Positions 25,814-34,227 of a stretch of 64,000 nt of DNA are shown here, in pieces; positions within the stretch are counted from its first letter, which is position 1; the number at the start of each line of letters is the position of its first letter. Made by a program: the position numbers and the translations under genes. The stretch is from Amycolatopsis sp. FBCC-B4732 (GTDB lineage Bacteria; Actinomycetota; Actinomycetes; Mycobacteriales; Pseudonocardiaceae). The DNA lies in assembly GCF_023008405.1 (NCBI RefSeq), contig NZ_CP095376.1, forward strand, positions 2,814,001 through 2,878,000, in the 5' to 3' direction. The notes beneath the pieces were generated by a model. The model was not told the DNA's origin, did not search any database, and worked only from the letters and a program-made list of their open reading frames with translations.

Positions 25814-25962
25814 ACGTCGATGGCTACGCGGCAATGGACGAGCACGGACGCGAGCTGACGGTCCTGTACTACCGCGACGCGGCGGCGATCGATGGCTGGA
25901 AACAGCAGTGGTACGCGAACTACCACATCGAGGTGACGAGGGTGGAGCGCGCTTACGCCTCA
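25810..25962 (+). pseudogene. Remnant of an antibiotic-biosynthesis-monooxygenase-like (ABM) protein
   Basis: Starts GTGA-coupled to the BlaB-like gene. Pieces of the ABM fold are recognisable in order: DGYAAM, then RELTVLYYRD-AAIDGWK, then WYANYHIEVTRVERAYA, but the stretches that normally separate them (about 30 and 12 residues) are missing, and after the last piece the frame runs on as Arg-rich non-protein-like sequence. I read it as a gene eroded by internal deletions. From 25963 to 26197 I see nothing coding. Confidence 0.6.
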
Positions 25963-26197
25963 CGCGGCAGGAGCAGCCGAGCGAACCGGCGTGGCTCGGC
26001 AGGCGCGCCGGAGGACCTGCGCGCGAAATCGACCGTTGGCCGACGAGCTTTCCGGTTGCGCCTTCGCCTGCGCGGATCGGCCGGAATCCGCAACCCGCTG
26101 CCGCACTGCGCTCGGCTCACCCAGAGCCCTCGGCCCGCCGCCGGACCTCGCGGCCCGAGGCCCTGCCGCCCCCAGCCGCCACCGCGCATCGCGGCTC

Positions 26198-26764
26198 TCA
26201 AGCCGGCGTGGTCACCCCGAACTCCACCTCCTCCGTGGTCATCGTGCCCGCCGTGCGGCCTGGCGCCGTCTGGTACTCCCAGTACATGTTCGTGTGGGCG
26301 ATCACCTGCCCCGGCGGCGGAGCACCATAGGCCGACAGGTCCTCCGTCGTGTGCGCGTCCGAAACCAGCGCTGCGTCGTACCCCCGCGCGAGCGCCCCGT
26401 GCAGCGTCGACCGGATGCACGCGTCCGTCTGCGCTCCCGCCACCACCAGCGCACCCACCCCTCGTTCGGCCAGCACCGCCTCGAGATCCGTCGCCTCGAA
26501 CGAGTCCCCATATTCCTTGTGCACCAGCGGTTCCGCCTCCCGCCGCACCAGCTCCGGCACATAAGCCCACGTTTCGCTGCCTCGTGGCAGCTCGTCGCTG
26601 GTGTGCTGCACCCACACCACCTCCGTCCCGGAAGCGCGGGCTTTCTCCACCAGGGTCACGATGTTGGCGAGCACGGACGAGCGGTCGTGGGCCGACGCCA
26701 TCACGCCGTTCTGGACGTCGACGACGAGCAACGCGGTCTTCGGCCGGTCAGTCAATGTGGTCAT
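26198..26764 (-). CDS. Isochorismatase-family cysteine hydrolase
   Basis: 188 aa. Catalytic triad pattern of the family: Asp in LLVVDVQNG near residue 16, Lys in VHKEYGDSF, Cys in GAQTDACIRSTLHGAL, preceded by the usual cis-peptide region. Members hydrolyse isochorismate, nicotinamide or other amides; sequence does not decide among them. It is monocistronic and divergent from the small gene at 26818, with a 53-bp spacer that must hold both promoters. Confidence 0.93.
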   Translation of the reverse strand: MTTLTDRPKTALLVVDVQNGVMASAHDRSSVLANIVTLVEKARASGTEVVWVQHTSDELPRGSETWAYVPELVRREAEPLVHKEYGDSFEATDLEAVLAERGVGALVVAGAQTDACIRSTLHGALARGYDAALVSDAHTTEDLSAYGAPPPGQVIAHTNMYWEYQTAPGRTAGTMTTEEVEFGVTTPA

Positions 26765-26817
26765 GGCGGAACCCTAGCCACCACCACCGACAATTTCCGG
26801 AAGTAGCATGTCCCGCC

Positions 26818-27108
26818 ATGGACTACGGGATGGTGTTGCTCGGTGTCGCCGTGCTGGCCGGGGTCGTCGCGCTGGGAACCTCGGCCACCGACCGGCGGCT
26901 GACGCGGGTCGACCGGCGGCTGGCGCGCGTGGAGCGGAAGCTCGACGCCATCGCCGAAAAGCTCGGGGTGGCCGTCGAGGAGCCGGCGCTGCCGGAGGTC
27001 GTCGCGCTGGTGCGTGAAGGCAGGAAGATCCAGGCGATCAAGGTCTACCGCGAACGCACCGGCGTCGATCTCAAAGACGCCCGTGACGCCGTGGAGCGCC
27101 TCGGCTGA
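26818..27108 (+). CDS. Membrane-anchored protein with L7/L12-like C-terminal helix-turn
   Basis: 96 aa; ATG at 26818. One N-terminal transmembrane segment (about 4-22), a charged coiled-coil-like stretch with repeated DRRL/RRLARVERKLD, then a C-terminal segment LVREGRKIQAIKVYRERTGVDLKDARDAVE that resembles the ribosomal protein L7/L12 C-terminal domain (given here in two parts: LVREGRKIQAIKVYRERTG and VDLKDARDAVE). Such anchored L7/L12-like proteins are common in actinobacteria; function not established. Convergent with the DUF2795-like gene, stops 2 bp apart. Confidence 0.8.
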   Translation: MDYGMVLLGVAVLAGVVALGTSATDRRLTRVDRRLARVERKLDAIAEKLGVAVEEPALPEVVALVREGRKIQAIKVYRERTGVDLKDARDAVERLG

Positions 27109-27110
27109 CG

Positions 27111-27323
27111 CTACGGCGCCCCGCCGATGTGCTTGGCCGACACCGCCTCCCAGACGGCGTCGAAGTCCTCGTACCGGTCACTTTGCGGCAAGCCGCCCAG
27201 TGAGCCGAGGACCGAGTCGCCGCCGCCGGCCGCGGCTGCTCGGCGGAGGAGTTCGTCGCGGCCGCACGGGTACTCGGTCTCGGCCAGGTGCTGTTCGAGG
27301 CTGGTTCGGTCCGGTGCAGGCAT
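27111..27323 (-). CDS. DUF2795-like small protein
   Basis: 70 aa from ATG at 27323. The pattern EQHLAETEYPCGRDELLRRA followed by a Gly-rich turn, VLGSLGGLP and a DRYEDFDAV tail matches the DUF2795 family of small actinobacterial proteins. No catalytic residues or membrane segments. Function unknown. It ends against the 3' end of the preceding gene and starts 34 bp after the selD stop on the same strand, so it could share the selD transcript. Confidence 0.75.
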   Translation of the reverse strand: MPAPDRTSLEQHLAETEYPCGRDELLRRAAAAGGGDSVLGSLGGLPQSDRYEDFDAVWEAVSAKHIGGAP

Positions 27324-27357
27324 GCTCGTCGCGTACCCGCGGCGCCCGGCCCGAAAC

Positions 27358-28350
27358 TCAGCCGACGACGATCGTGTGCTCCCCGCGCGGGACCAGCTCC
27401 CCGATCACGGGGTGCCCCGGCAGCTCCCCGGCGACCAGCAGCCCGCCGGACGTCTGCGCGTCCGCCAGCAGCAGCGCCTCGTCCTCGGACACCCTCGACA
27501 GGTCCGTGTGCGGCCGGACCCAGTCGAGGTTGCGCCGGGTGCCGCCGCTGACGTACCCCTCGCGCAGCGCCGAACGCGCGCCGTCGAGGTACGGCACCGC
27601 CGCCGGGTCCAGCCGGGCCGTGACGCCGCTGGCCCGCGCCAGCTTGAACAGGTGGCCCAGCAGGCCGAACCCCGTCACGTCGGTGGCGCACGTGGCCCCG
27701 GCCGCCAGCGCCGCGCGGGAGGCCGGCGCGTTCAACGCCGTCATCACGTCGATCGCCTGCTCGAACCGTTCCCCGGTGGCCTTGTGCCGCGAGTTCAGCA
27801 CGCCGACGCCGAGCGGCTTTGTCAGCGTCAGCGGCAGCCCGGCCCGCCCGGCGTCGTTGCGCAGCAGCCGCGCCGGATCCGCAATGCCGGTCACGGCCAG
27901 GCCGTACTTCGGTTCCGGGTCGTCGACGCTGTGCCCGCCGGCGAGGTGGCAGCCCGCCTCGCCGCAGACGTCCAGACCGCCGCGCAGCACTTCGGCGACC
28001 AGCTCGAACGGCAGCGTCTCCCGCGGCCAGCCGAGCAGGTTGAGCGCCACCACCGGCGTCCCGCCCATGGCGTAGACGTCGGAGAGCGCGTTGGCCGCCG
28101 CGATCCGGCCCCAGTCGTAGGCGTCGTCGACCACCGGGGTGAAGAAGTCCGTCGTCGCGATGAGCGCGGTGTCCCCGGAAATCCGGACCGCGGCCGCGTC
28201 GTCGCCGGTGTCCAGCCCGACGAGCAGCTCGCCCGGCGGATCGACGGGCGAGGCGCCGGTGAGGCCGCGGACGGCCGCTTCGAGTTCGCCGGGCGGGATC
28301 TTGCACGCGCACCCGCCGCCGTGCGCGTACTGCGTCAGTCGGTAACCCAC
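27358..28350 (-). CDS. selD: Selenide, water dikinase
   Basis: 330 aa from GTG at 28350 (GTGGGTTACCGACTGACGC). Makes selenophosphate from selenide and ATP, the selenium donor for Sec-tRNA synthesis. The Gly-rich N-terminus has HGGGCACKIPP, so the active-site residue is Cys and not Sec; ATP/metal-binding GLDTGDDAA, TTDFFTPVVDD and GGHSVDDPEPKYGL are present, as is the C-terminal ADAQTSGGLL. Divergent from tRNA-Sec-selA-selB, 54 bp from the tRNA. Full-length for the family. Confidence 0.96.
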   Translation of the reverse strand: MGYRLTQYAHGGGCACKIPPGELEAAVRGLTGASPVDPPGELLVGLDTGDDAAAVRISGDTALIATTDFFTPVVDDAYDWGRIAAANALSDVYAMGGTPVVALNLLGWPRETLPFELVAEVLRGGLDVCGEAGCHLAGGHSVDDPEPKYGLAVTGIADPARLLRNDAGRAGLPLTLTKPLGVGVLNSRHKATGERFEQAIDVMTALNAPASRAALAAGATCATDVTGFGLLGHLFKLARASGVTARLDPAAVPYLDGARSALREGYVSGGTRRNLDWVRPHTDLSRVSEDEALLLADAQTSGGLLVAGELPGHPVIGELVPRGEHTIVVG

Positions 28351-28404
28351 GGGTTCATCGTGCCCGCTCGCCGCGACCTTGGCAGGATGGCTGCCATGGT
28401 TCAG

Positions 28405-28499
28405 GGAGGCGTATCCGGCCTGGTGACCGGCGCGATCTTCAAAATCGCCGAGCGGCAGGTCCTGCCGCTGGCGGGTTCGATTCCCGTCCGCCTCCGCCA
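28405..28499 (+). tRNA. selC: tRNA-Sec (anticodon UCA)
   Basis: 95 nt. Acceptor GGAGGCG pairs with CGCCTCC, discriminator G then encoded CCA. The anticodon stem GCGAT/ATCGC holds loop CTTCAAA with anticodon TCA. A long variable arm (AGCGGCAG-GTC-CTGCCGCT) and the T arm GCGGG-TTCGATT-CCCGT follow. Length, UCA anticodon, G73 and long extra arm are typical of selenocysteine tRNA. The eighth acceptor position appears to be a T/C mismatch. The final A of CCA is also the first base of the selA start codon. Confidence 0.96.
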
Positions 28500-29782
28500 T
28501 GCCTGACCCCCGCCGCGCGATCCCGCGCACCGACGCGCTCCTGGCCGAGCCCGGGATCGCCGAAGCCGCCGCCGAACTGGGTCGTGACCTGGTGAAATCC
28601 GTCGTCCAGGACGTCCAGCGGGCGGCGCGGGCGGGGGAACTCGCCCCGGCCGAGGTCACCGCCACCGTGCTCGCGCGGCTGCCCGGGAGTGCCTCTTCGC
28701 TGCGGCCGGTGATCAACGCGACCGGCGTCGTCGTGCACACCAACCTCGGCCGCGCCCCGCTGTCGGCGGCCGCGCTCGACGCCCTCGTCGCGGCCGGCGG
28801 CGCCACCGACGTCGAGTTCGACCTCGCGACCGGCGACCGGGCCCGCCGCGGCCGGAGCGCGCTGTCCGCGCTGGCCGCCGCCGTGCCGGACGCCGGCGCC
28901 GTCCACGTCGTCAACAACAACGCGGCCGCCCTCCTGCTCTGCGCGCTCGCCATGGCCCCCGGCCGCGAGATCGTCGTCAGCCGCGGCGAGCTGGTCGAGA
29001 TCGGCGACGGCTTCCGCATCCCCGACCTCTTGGCGTCGACCGGCGCGCGGCTGCGGGAAGTCGGCACCACGAACCGGACGACGGCCGGTGACTACGCCGC
29101 CGCGCTCGGCCCGGACATCGGCTTCGTGCTCAAGGTCCACCCGTCGAACTACCGGATCACCGGGTTCACGGCGGAAGCACCGCTCGAAGAGCTGGCGAAA
29201 CTCGGCGTACCGGTCGTCGCGGACATCGGCTCCGGCCTGCTCGCCCCGCACCCGCTCCTGCCGGACGAACCGGACGTGGCGACCGCGCTGCGGGCGGGCG
29301 CCGCGGTCGTCACCGCGAGCGGGGACAAGCTCCTGGGCGGCCCGCAGGCCGGGCTGCTCTTCGGCGACGAGGACGTGATCGAACGGCTGCGGCGGCACCC
29401 CGCGGCCCGCGCCCTGCGCGTCGACAAGCTCACCCTCGCCGCGCTCGAAGCGACCCTGCGCGGCCCGGTGCCCCCGGTGCGCGCCGCGCTCGAAGCGTCC
29501 GTCGAGGACCTGCGACGCCGTGCCGAAGCCTTGGCGCGGAGCCTGCGTGACGTCGGCGCGGAAGCCGTCGAATCGGCCGCGGCGGTCGGTGGCGGCGGCG
29601 CGCCCGGCGTCGAGCTGCCCAGTGCCGCGGTCAGCCTGCCCGCGCGGTACGCGGCGGCCCTGCGGACGGGCGAGCCGCCGGTCGTCGGCCGGGTCGTGCG
29701 CGACCGCTGCCTGCTCGACCTGCGGACCGTGCGCCCGGACGAGGACGCGAAGCTGCGGGAAGCCGTGCGCCGATGCGGGTGA
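28499..29782 (+). CDS. selA: L-seryl-tRNA(Sec) selenium transferase
   Basis: 427 aa. Converts Ser-tRNA(Sec) to Sec-tRNA(Sec) with selenophosphate. PLP-dependent fold: N-terminal RRAIPRTDALL typical of the family, INATGVVVHTNLGRAPLS, VVNNNAAALLL, and the PLP Lys in SGDKLLGGPQAG. The ATG at 28499 is supported by conservation of the N-terminus, yet its A is the terminal A of tRNA-Sec, so tRNA 3' processing would cut the message at its start codon. No ribosome site other than within the tRNA. Overlaps selB by 10 bp. Confidence 0.96.
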   Translation: MPDPRRAIPRTDALLAEPGIAEAAAELGRDLVKSVVQDVQRAARAGELAPAEVTATVLARLPGSASSLRPVINATGVVVHTNLGRAPLSAAALDALVAAGGATDVEFDLATGDRARRGRSALSALAAAVPDAGAVHVVNNNAAALLLCALAMAPGREIVVSRGELVEIGDGFRIPDLLASTGARLREVGTTNRTTAGDYAAALGPDIGFVLKVHPSNYRITGFTAEAPLEELAKLGVPVVADIGSGLLAPHPLLPDEPDVATALRAGAAVVTASGDKLLGGPQAGLLFGDEDVIERLRRHPAARALRVDKLTLAALEATLRGPVPPVRAALEASVEDLRRRAEALARSLRDVGAEAVESAAAVGGGGAPGVELPSAAVSLPARYAAALRTGEPPVVGRVVRDRCLLDLRTVRPDEDAKLREAVRRCG

Positions 29783-31494
29783 TCGTCACCGCCGGCCACG
29801 TCGACCACGGGAAGTCCACACTGGTCCGCCGGCTGACCGGGATGGAGCCCGACCGGTGGGCCGAGGAGCGCCGCCGCGGGCTCACCATCGACCTCGGGTT
29901 CGCGTGGACGCGGATCGGCGGCGAGGACGTCGCGTTCGTCGACGTGCCGGGCCACGAACGGTTCGTCCCCAACATGCTGGCCGGGGCCGGACCCGCGCCG
30001 GCCGTGCTGTTCGTCGTCGCCGCGGACGAGGGCTGGATGCCGCAGTCGGCCGAGCACCTCGCCGCGCTGGCCGCGTTCGGCGTCCGCCGCGGCCTGCTGG
30101 TGGTGACCAAGGCGGACCGCGCCGATCCGGCCGCGGCCACCGGGGCGGCGCTCGCCGAGATCGCCGGGACGTCCCTGGGCACCGTGCCGAGCGTCGCCGT
30201 CAGCGGCCGGACGGGCGAGGGTCTCGACGAGCTGCGCACGGCGATCGGCGAGCTGACCGGCGGCCTGCCCGCACCCGATCCGGCCGCCGACGTCCGGTTG
30301 TGGATCGACCGCGCCTTCACGGTGTCCGGGGCGGGCACGGTCGTCACGGGCACCCTGGCCGCGGGGACGATCGCCGTCGGCGACGAGCTGCACCTGGGCG
30401 CGACGCCGGTGAAGGTCCGCGGCCTGCAGGCGCTCGGGGAGCCGCGCACGACCGTCACCGCCGTGGCTCGGGTGGCGGTGAACCTCCGGGGCACGCCGCG
30501 GGGTGACGTCGGCCGCGGCGACGTCCTGCTGACGCCCGGCCGGTGGCGCACCACGGCCGAGTTCGACGTGCGGCTGCGCGGCGCGGCGGCCGCCGACCTG
30601 CACCGGGACCTCGTGCTGCACCTGGGAACGGTGGCGCGGCCGGTGCGCGTCCGTCCACTGGGGACGGACACCGCACGGCTCACCACGACCACCGCGCTGC
30701 CGTTGCGCGTGGGGGACCGGGGCCTGGTGCGCGACCCGGGCGAGCACCGGATCGCCGCCGGGTTCGACGTCCTGGACGTCCGCCCGCCGCCGTTGTCGCG
30801 CCGCGGCGCCGCGCGGGACCGCGGCCGCGAGCTGACCGACCCCGATCTCGCCGGGAGTTACCTGCGCCGCCACGGTTTCGTCCGCGCGGACGACTTCACC
30901 GCGATGGGCCTGCCCGAGACGGGGGAGCGCCTGGGCGGCTGGTGCGCGGACCAGGACCGGTTCACGGCGTTGCGCGCGGAGGCGGCGGAGATCGTGGGCG
31001 GCTGGGACCGGACCGCCGCGGGCGTGCCGGTGGAAGCGCTGCGGCAGCGACTCGGCTTGCCCGCGCCCGAACTGGTCGTCCCCGTCCTGCGCGGGACGGG
31101 CTTCGAGGTCGCGGGCGGGCTGGTCCGCCGCCCCGGCGCCGGGTTCGCCCCGGCGGTCGAGGAAGCCCTCGAAGCGGTGGCGAAGCGGCTGGCCGAGCAC
31201 CCGTTCCGCGCACCGGAAGCGGACGAACTGCGCGCACTCGGCCTCGGCCGACGCGAATTGGCGGCGGCGACCCGCCTCGGCCGGCTGACAGCGCTCGCCG
31301 AAGGGGTCGTGCTCGGCCCGGACGCGGAGGACCGCGCGGTGGCCGAGCTGAGCAGGCTTCCGCGCCCGTTCACGGTTTCCGAGGCGCGCAAGGCGCTCGA
31401 CAGCACCCGCCGGGTGATGATCCCGCTGCTGGAACGCCTCGACGCGGCGGGCCGCACGGTACCGCTCGGTGACGGGACCCGCCGGGTGCGCTAG
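29773..31494 (+). CDS. selB: Selenocysteine-specific elongation factor
   Basis: 573 aa. EF-Tu-like GTPase that delivers Sec-tRNA(Sec) to UGA codons followed by a SECIS hairpin. G1 GHVDHGKST, switch GLTIDLGF, G3 DVPGHERF, G4 TKAD; then beta-barrel domains (FTVSGAGTVVTGTL) and C-terminal winged helices (FRAPEADELRALGLGR, FTVSEARKALDSTR) that bind the SECIS. Start ATG lies inside the selA 3' end. No selenoprotein gene was recognised within this window, so the client (often formate dehydrogenase) must lie elsewhere. Confidence 0.96.
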   Translation: MRVIVTAGHVDHGKSTLVRRLTGMEPDRWAEERRRGLTIDLGFAWTRIGGEDVAFVDVPGHERFVPNMLAGAGPAPAVLFVVAADEGWMPQSAEHLAALAAFGVRRGLLVVTKADRADPAAATGAALAEIAGTSLGTVPSVAVSGRTGEGLDELRTAIGELTGGLPAPDPAADVRLWIDRAFTVSGAGTVVTGTLAAGTIAVGDELHLGATPVKVRGLQALGEPRTTVTAVARVAVNLRGTPRGDVGRGDVLLTPGRWRTTAEFDVRLRGAAAADLHRDLVLHLGTVARPVRVRPLGTDTARLTTTTALPLRVGDRGLVRDPGEHRIAAGFDVLDVRPPPLSRRGAARDRGRELTDPDLAGSYLRRHGFVRADDFTAMGLPETGERLGGWCADQDRFTALRAEAAEIVGGWDRTAAGVPVEALRQRLGLPAPELVVPVLRGTGFEVAGGLVRRPGAGFAPAVEEALEAVAKRLAEHPFRAPEADELRALGLGRRELAAATRLGRLTALAEGVVLGPDAEDRAVAELSRLPRPFTVSEARKALDSTRRVMIPLLERLDAAGRTVPLGDGTRRVR

Positions 31495-31565
31495 ATCCCG
31501 CCGTCGCACGTCCGGGGTTCGTCGGCCGCGGCCCGGCTCGGCCCGGCTGCCGAACAATCGCGACG

Positions 31566-32438
31566 CTAGATCCCGCCGAAGAAGTCGCCGAGTGCGGTGG
31601 CCAGTGCTTCCGGGTTCTCCTCGGCCATGTGGTGCCCGGACTCGATAGCGTGCCCGCGCAGGTCGGTCGTCCACCCGTGCCAGACATCCAGGACGTCGCC
31701 GTAGAGGTCTTCCAGGTCGTCGTCGCTGGACCACAACACCAGTGCCGGGCAGGTGATCCGCCGCCCGGCGGCCTGGTCCGCGTCGTCGTGGGCGCGGTCG
31801 ACGCCCAGGCCCGCGCGGTAGTCCTCGAGCATCGAAGTGACCGTCGCCGGGTTGTGGATCGCACGGTGGAAGTCGGCGAAGTTCGCTTCGCCGAGCCGCT
31901 CGGGCGTGTTCTTGGTGCCGACGTCGTACCAGGCGTCGGGGTCGGCGGTGATCACCCGTTCGGGCTTTTCCGGCTGGGCGAAGAAGAACCAGTGGAACCA
32001 CTCGCGCGCGAACCGCGCGTCGCAGCGGGCGAGGGCCTCACCGATCGGGACGGCGTCCAAGATCGCCGCGCCGCGCACCGCCGTGGGGCGGTCGAGCGCC
32101 AGCCGCGTCGCCACGTACGCGCCGCGGTCGTGGCCCGCCACGAAGAACCGGGAGTGCCCGAAGTGCTCCATCACGGCGACGCAGTCGGCCGCCATGACGC
32201 GCTTGCTGTACGGCGTGTGCCCGGCGTCGGTGGGCGGCTTCGTGGACTCGCCGTAGCCGCGGGTGTCCGGGCACACCACCGTGAACCGCTCCGCCAGCCG
32301 CGGGGCGACGCGGTGCCACGTCGTGTGCGTGCGCGGGTGCCCGTGCAGCAGCAGGACCGGTGGGCCGGAACCGCCGTGGCGCACCCGCAGGGTCACGTCG
32401 CCGACGTCGATGTGGTCGAGCGTGAAACCGTCGAACAT
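31566..32438 (-). CDS. Alpha/beta hydrolase, haloacetate dehalogenase/epoxide hydrolase-like
   Basis: 290 aa from ATG at 32438. Oxyanion motif LLLHGHPRTHTTWHRVAP; nucleophile elbow GHDRGAYVA with Asp as nucleophile, which points to dehalogenase or epoxide-hydrolase chemistry and away from esterases; His in ESGHHMAEENP. The WHWFFFAQPEKPE-like cap (FHWFFFAQPEKPE) and RGYGESTKP are found in fluoroacetate-dehalogenase relatives. Substrate unknown. A strong hairpin separates it from the csbD-like gene upstream, so it probably has its own promoter. Confidence 0.9.
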   Translation of the reverse strand: MFDGFTLDHIDVGDVTLRVRHGGSGPPVLLLHGHPRTHTTWHRVAPRLAERFTVVCPDTRGYGESTKPPTDAGHTPYSKRVMAADCVAVMEHFGHSRFFVAGHDRGAYVATRLALDRPTAVRGAAILDAVPIGEALARCDARFAREWFHWFFFAQPEKPERVITADPDAWYDVGTKNTPERLGEANFADFHRAIHNPATVTSMLEDYRAGLGVDRAHDDADQAAGRRITCPALVLWSSDDDLEDLYGDVLDVWHGWTTDLRGHAIESGHHMAEENPEALATALGDFFGGI

Positions 32439-32459
32439 GGTCGTCCCCGAACGCGAAAA

Positions 32460-32495
32460 GCTGCCGCACCCCGGGAAACCCCGGGGTGCGGCAGC
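32460..32495. terminator. 16-bp GC hairpin
   Basis: GCTGCCGCACCCC pairs with GGGGTGCGGCAGC and three more inner G-C pairs close a 4-base loop (stem 32460-32475 / 32480-32495). It sits 11 bp after the CsbD-like stop codon on the minus strand and before the hydrolase start, so it most likely ends the CsbD-like transcript. On the minus strand it is followed by CTTTTCGCG. Confidence 0.8.
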
Positions 32496-32506
32496 GGCAG
32501 GACAGG

Positions 32507-32689
32507 TCAGTTCTTGTCCTTGACGCCCTTCACGGCGTCCTTGATCTTCTCGCCGGCCTGCTTCAGCGAGCCCTTGGCCTGGTCGGACTTGCCCTCGGCC
32601 TGCCACTGCTCGTTGCCCGTGGCGTCGCCGACGGCTTCCTTGGCCCGGCCCTTGAGCTCTTCGCCCTTGTTTTCGATCTTGTCGTTCAT
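32507..32689 (-). CDS. CsbD-family stress protein
   Basis: 60 aa from ATG at 32689; an in-frame upstream ATG would add residues unlike the family. Sequence is the typical Lys/Glu/Gly-rich amphipathic CsbD pattern: NDKIENKGEELKGRAKEAVGD, NEQWQAEGKSDQAKG, KIKDAVKGVKD. CsbD proteins are abundant general-stress proteins of unknown biochemical function, in B. subtilis under sigma-B. Ribosome site GGAAGG lies about 10 bp upstream. Confidence 0.9.
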   Translation of the reverse strand: MNDKIENKGEELKGRAKEAVGDATGNEQWQAEGKSDQAKGSLKQAGEKIKDAVKGVKDKN

Positions 32690-32784
32690 CGGGGTGCACC
32701 TTCCCGTTGCGGCGACATTTCCGGATCGGCCAGTCGCCAAAAGGGCCTTGACGAGTGGTTACCCGGCCGTCGCGGATCTACACA

Positions 32785-34044
32785 TCAGGTCGCCGGGAGG
32801 TGGCCGCCCATCCGTTCGATCCGCTGGATCGCCGGTTCCGCGACCACGCCGTGCACCAGCACCGACACGGCGACGGCGAGCGCGCCCACCCGCCACAGCA
32901 CGTCCTGCTGCGGCACCGGGAGCCGGTTGAGCGCGTAGGCCAGGTAGTAGAGCGTGCCGATGCCGCGGACGCCGAAGAACGCGATCGCCGCGGTGGCCGG
33001 GCGCCCGGCGGAGCTGCCGAACAGCGAGAGCCAGCCGATCACCGGCCGCACGACCAGGACCGCGGTGACGGCGATCACCACTTCGAGCACGCGCAGGCCG
33101 CGCAGCAGCCCGTCGCCGATGGCGAGCCCGAGCCCCAGCAGGGCGAGCGGGACGAAGAGCCGCTCCAGCTGGTGGCCGAAGGCGTGCAGGACGCCGTGGT
33201 AGTCGTGTTCCCGCTCCAGCTTGCGGACGACGACCGCCGCGACGAACACGGCGGCGAAACCGTTGCCGTGGGCCACTTCCGCCAGCGCGTACGGCAGGAA
33301 GGCGAGCGCGAGCAGGACCAGTCCGTCGCCGTATTCGGCCAGCCGGAGCCGGTCCGACGACGTGTGGAAGATCGCCCAGCCGAGCGCGCGCCCGGCGAGC
33401 AGCCCCACCAGCACGCCGATCGCCACGGGCAGCAGGAGGTCCACCAGCACCCACGAGAAGTCGAGGTTCGGCCTGCTGCCCGCCAGGGCGAGGCCGAGCA
33501 GGACGAACGGCATGGTCAGGCCGTCGTTGAGCCCGGCCTCCGTGGTCAGCGTGAAGCGGATTTCGTTGTTCCTGGCCAGGTCCGGTTCGACATCGGGGTG
33601 CGGCACGCCGACGTCCCCGGCCAGCACCGGGTCGGTCGGCGCCAGCGCGGCGGCCAGCAGCAGCGCCACCCCGGGGGCGAGCGCGAGCCACCAGTACCCG
33701 AGCACGGCGATCACCGCGATCGACAGCGGCATGGTCAGGGCCAGCAGCCGCCACGTCGAGCCCCAGCGCTTCAGGCCGAACCGGCGGTCGACGGACAGGC
33801 CGGCCCCGGCGAGCGCGACGAGGATACCCAGCTGGGTGAAGGATTCGACGCCTTCCAGGTGGGCGGCGGGATCGCTCCAGCCGTTGCCGTAGGGCGCCGG
33901 CAGCGGCAGCAGGCCCAGCACGATCCCGGCGATCAGCATCACCAGCGGTACCGAGAACGGCCGGTCGGCCACGAGTTTCGGGACGATCGCGGCGGCGAGG
34001 GCGAGCAGTCCGGCCACACCGAACAGCACCGTCAACGACGACAA
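32785..34044 (-). CDS. Cation/proton antiporter (CPA1, NhaP-type)
   Basis: 419 aa. I place the start at the TTG at 34044 because AGGAGG lies exactly 5 bp before it; an upstream TTG (34065) would put that ribosome site inside the gene. About 12 transmembrane segments. Signature residues: ALAPTDPVLAGDV and TTEAGLNDGLTMP (ion-binding Asp residues of the Na+/H+ exchanger fold), FFGVRGIGTLYYL. Exchanges Na+ or K+ for H+ across the membrane. Single gene facing the CsbD-like stress gene in the same direction. Confidence 0.92.
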   Translation of the reverse strand: MSSLTVLFGVAGLLALAAAIVPKLVADRPFSVPLVMLIAGIVLGLLPLPAPYGNGWSDPAAHLEGVESFTQLGILVALAGAGLSVDRRFGLKRWGSTWRLLALTMPLSIAVIAVLGYWWLALAPGVALLLAAALAPTDPVLAGDVGVPHPDVEPDLARNNEIRFTLTTEAGLNDGLTMPFVLLGLALAGSRPNLDFSWVLVDLLLPVAIGVLVGLLAGRALGWAIFHTSSDRLRLAEYGDGLVLLALAFLPYALAEVAHGNGFAAVFVAAVVVRKLEREHDYHGVLHAFGHQLERLFVPLALLGLGLAIGDGLLRGLRVLEVVIAVTAVLVVRPVIGWLSLFGSSAGRPATAAIAFFGVRGIGTLYYLAYALNRLPVPQQDVLWRVGALAVAVSVLVHGVVAEPAIQRIERMGGHLPAT

Positions 34045-34227
34045 GGGTTCCTCCTGCCCGCTCAAGCCGTGCCGCCCGGGCGGGAGGTCCGTGCCGGGAC
34101 CAGGCCGAGCGTGAGCCGGGTCCGCCGTCGCCCCGGATCGGCCGTGCCGGAGTAGCGTTGGCCGTCAAGGTGCGTCGCGCCCGGAGTTCCCGGCTGTGCG
34201 TGCGGCGAAACCGGTGAAGGAGGCGGC

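Noticed and set aside
25963..27108. Extension of the monooxygenase remnant through the isochorismatase region
   Set aside because: The frame is open to 27108 but runs antisense to a clear cysteine hydrolase gene and encodes only Arg/Pro-rich sequence before it.
27358..31494. Selenoprotein gene within the Sec locus
   Set aside because: selD has Cys at the catalytic position and no in-frame TGA with surrounding homology was seen in nearby genes.
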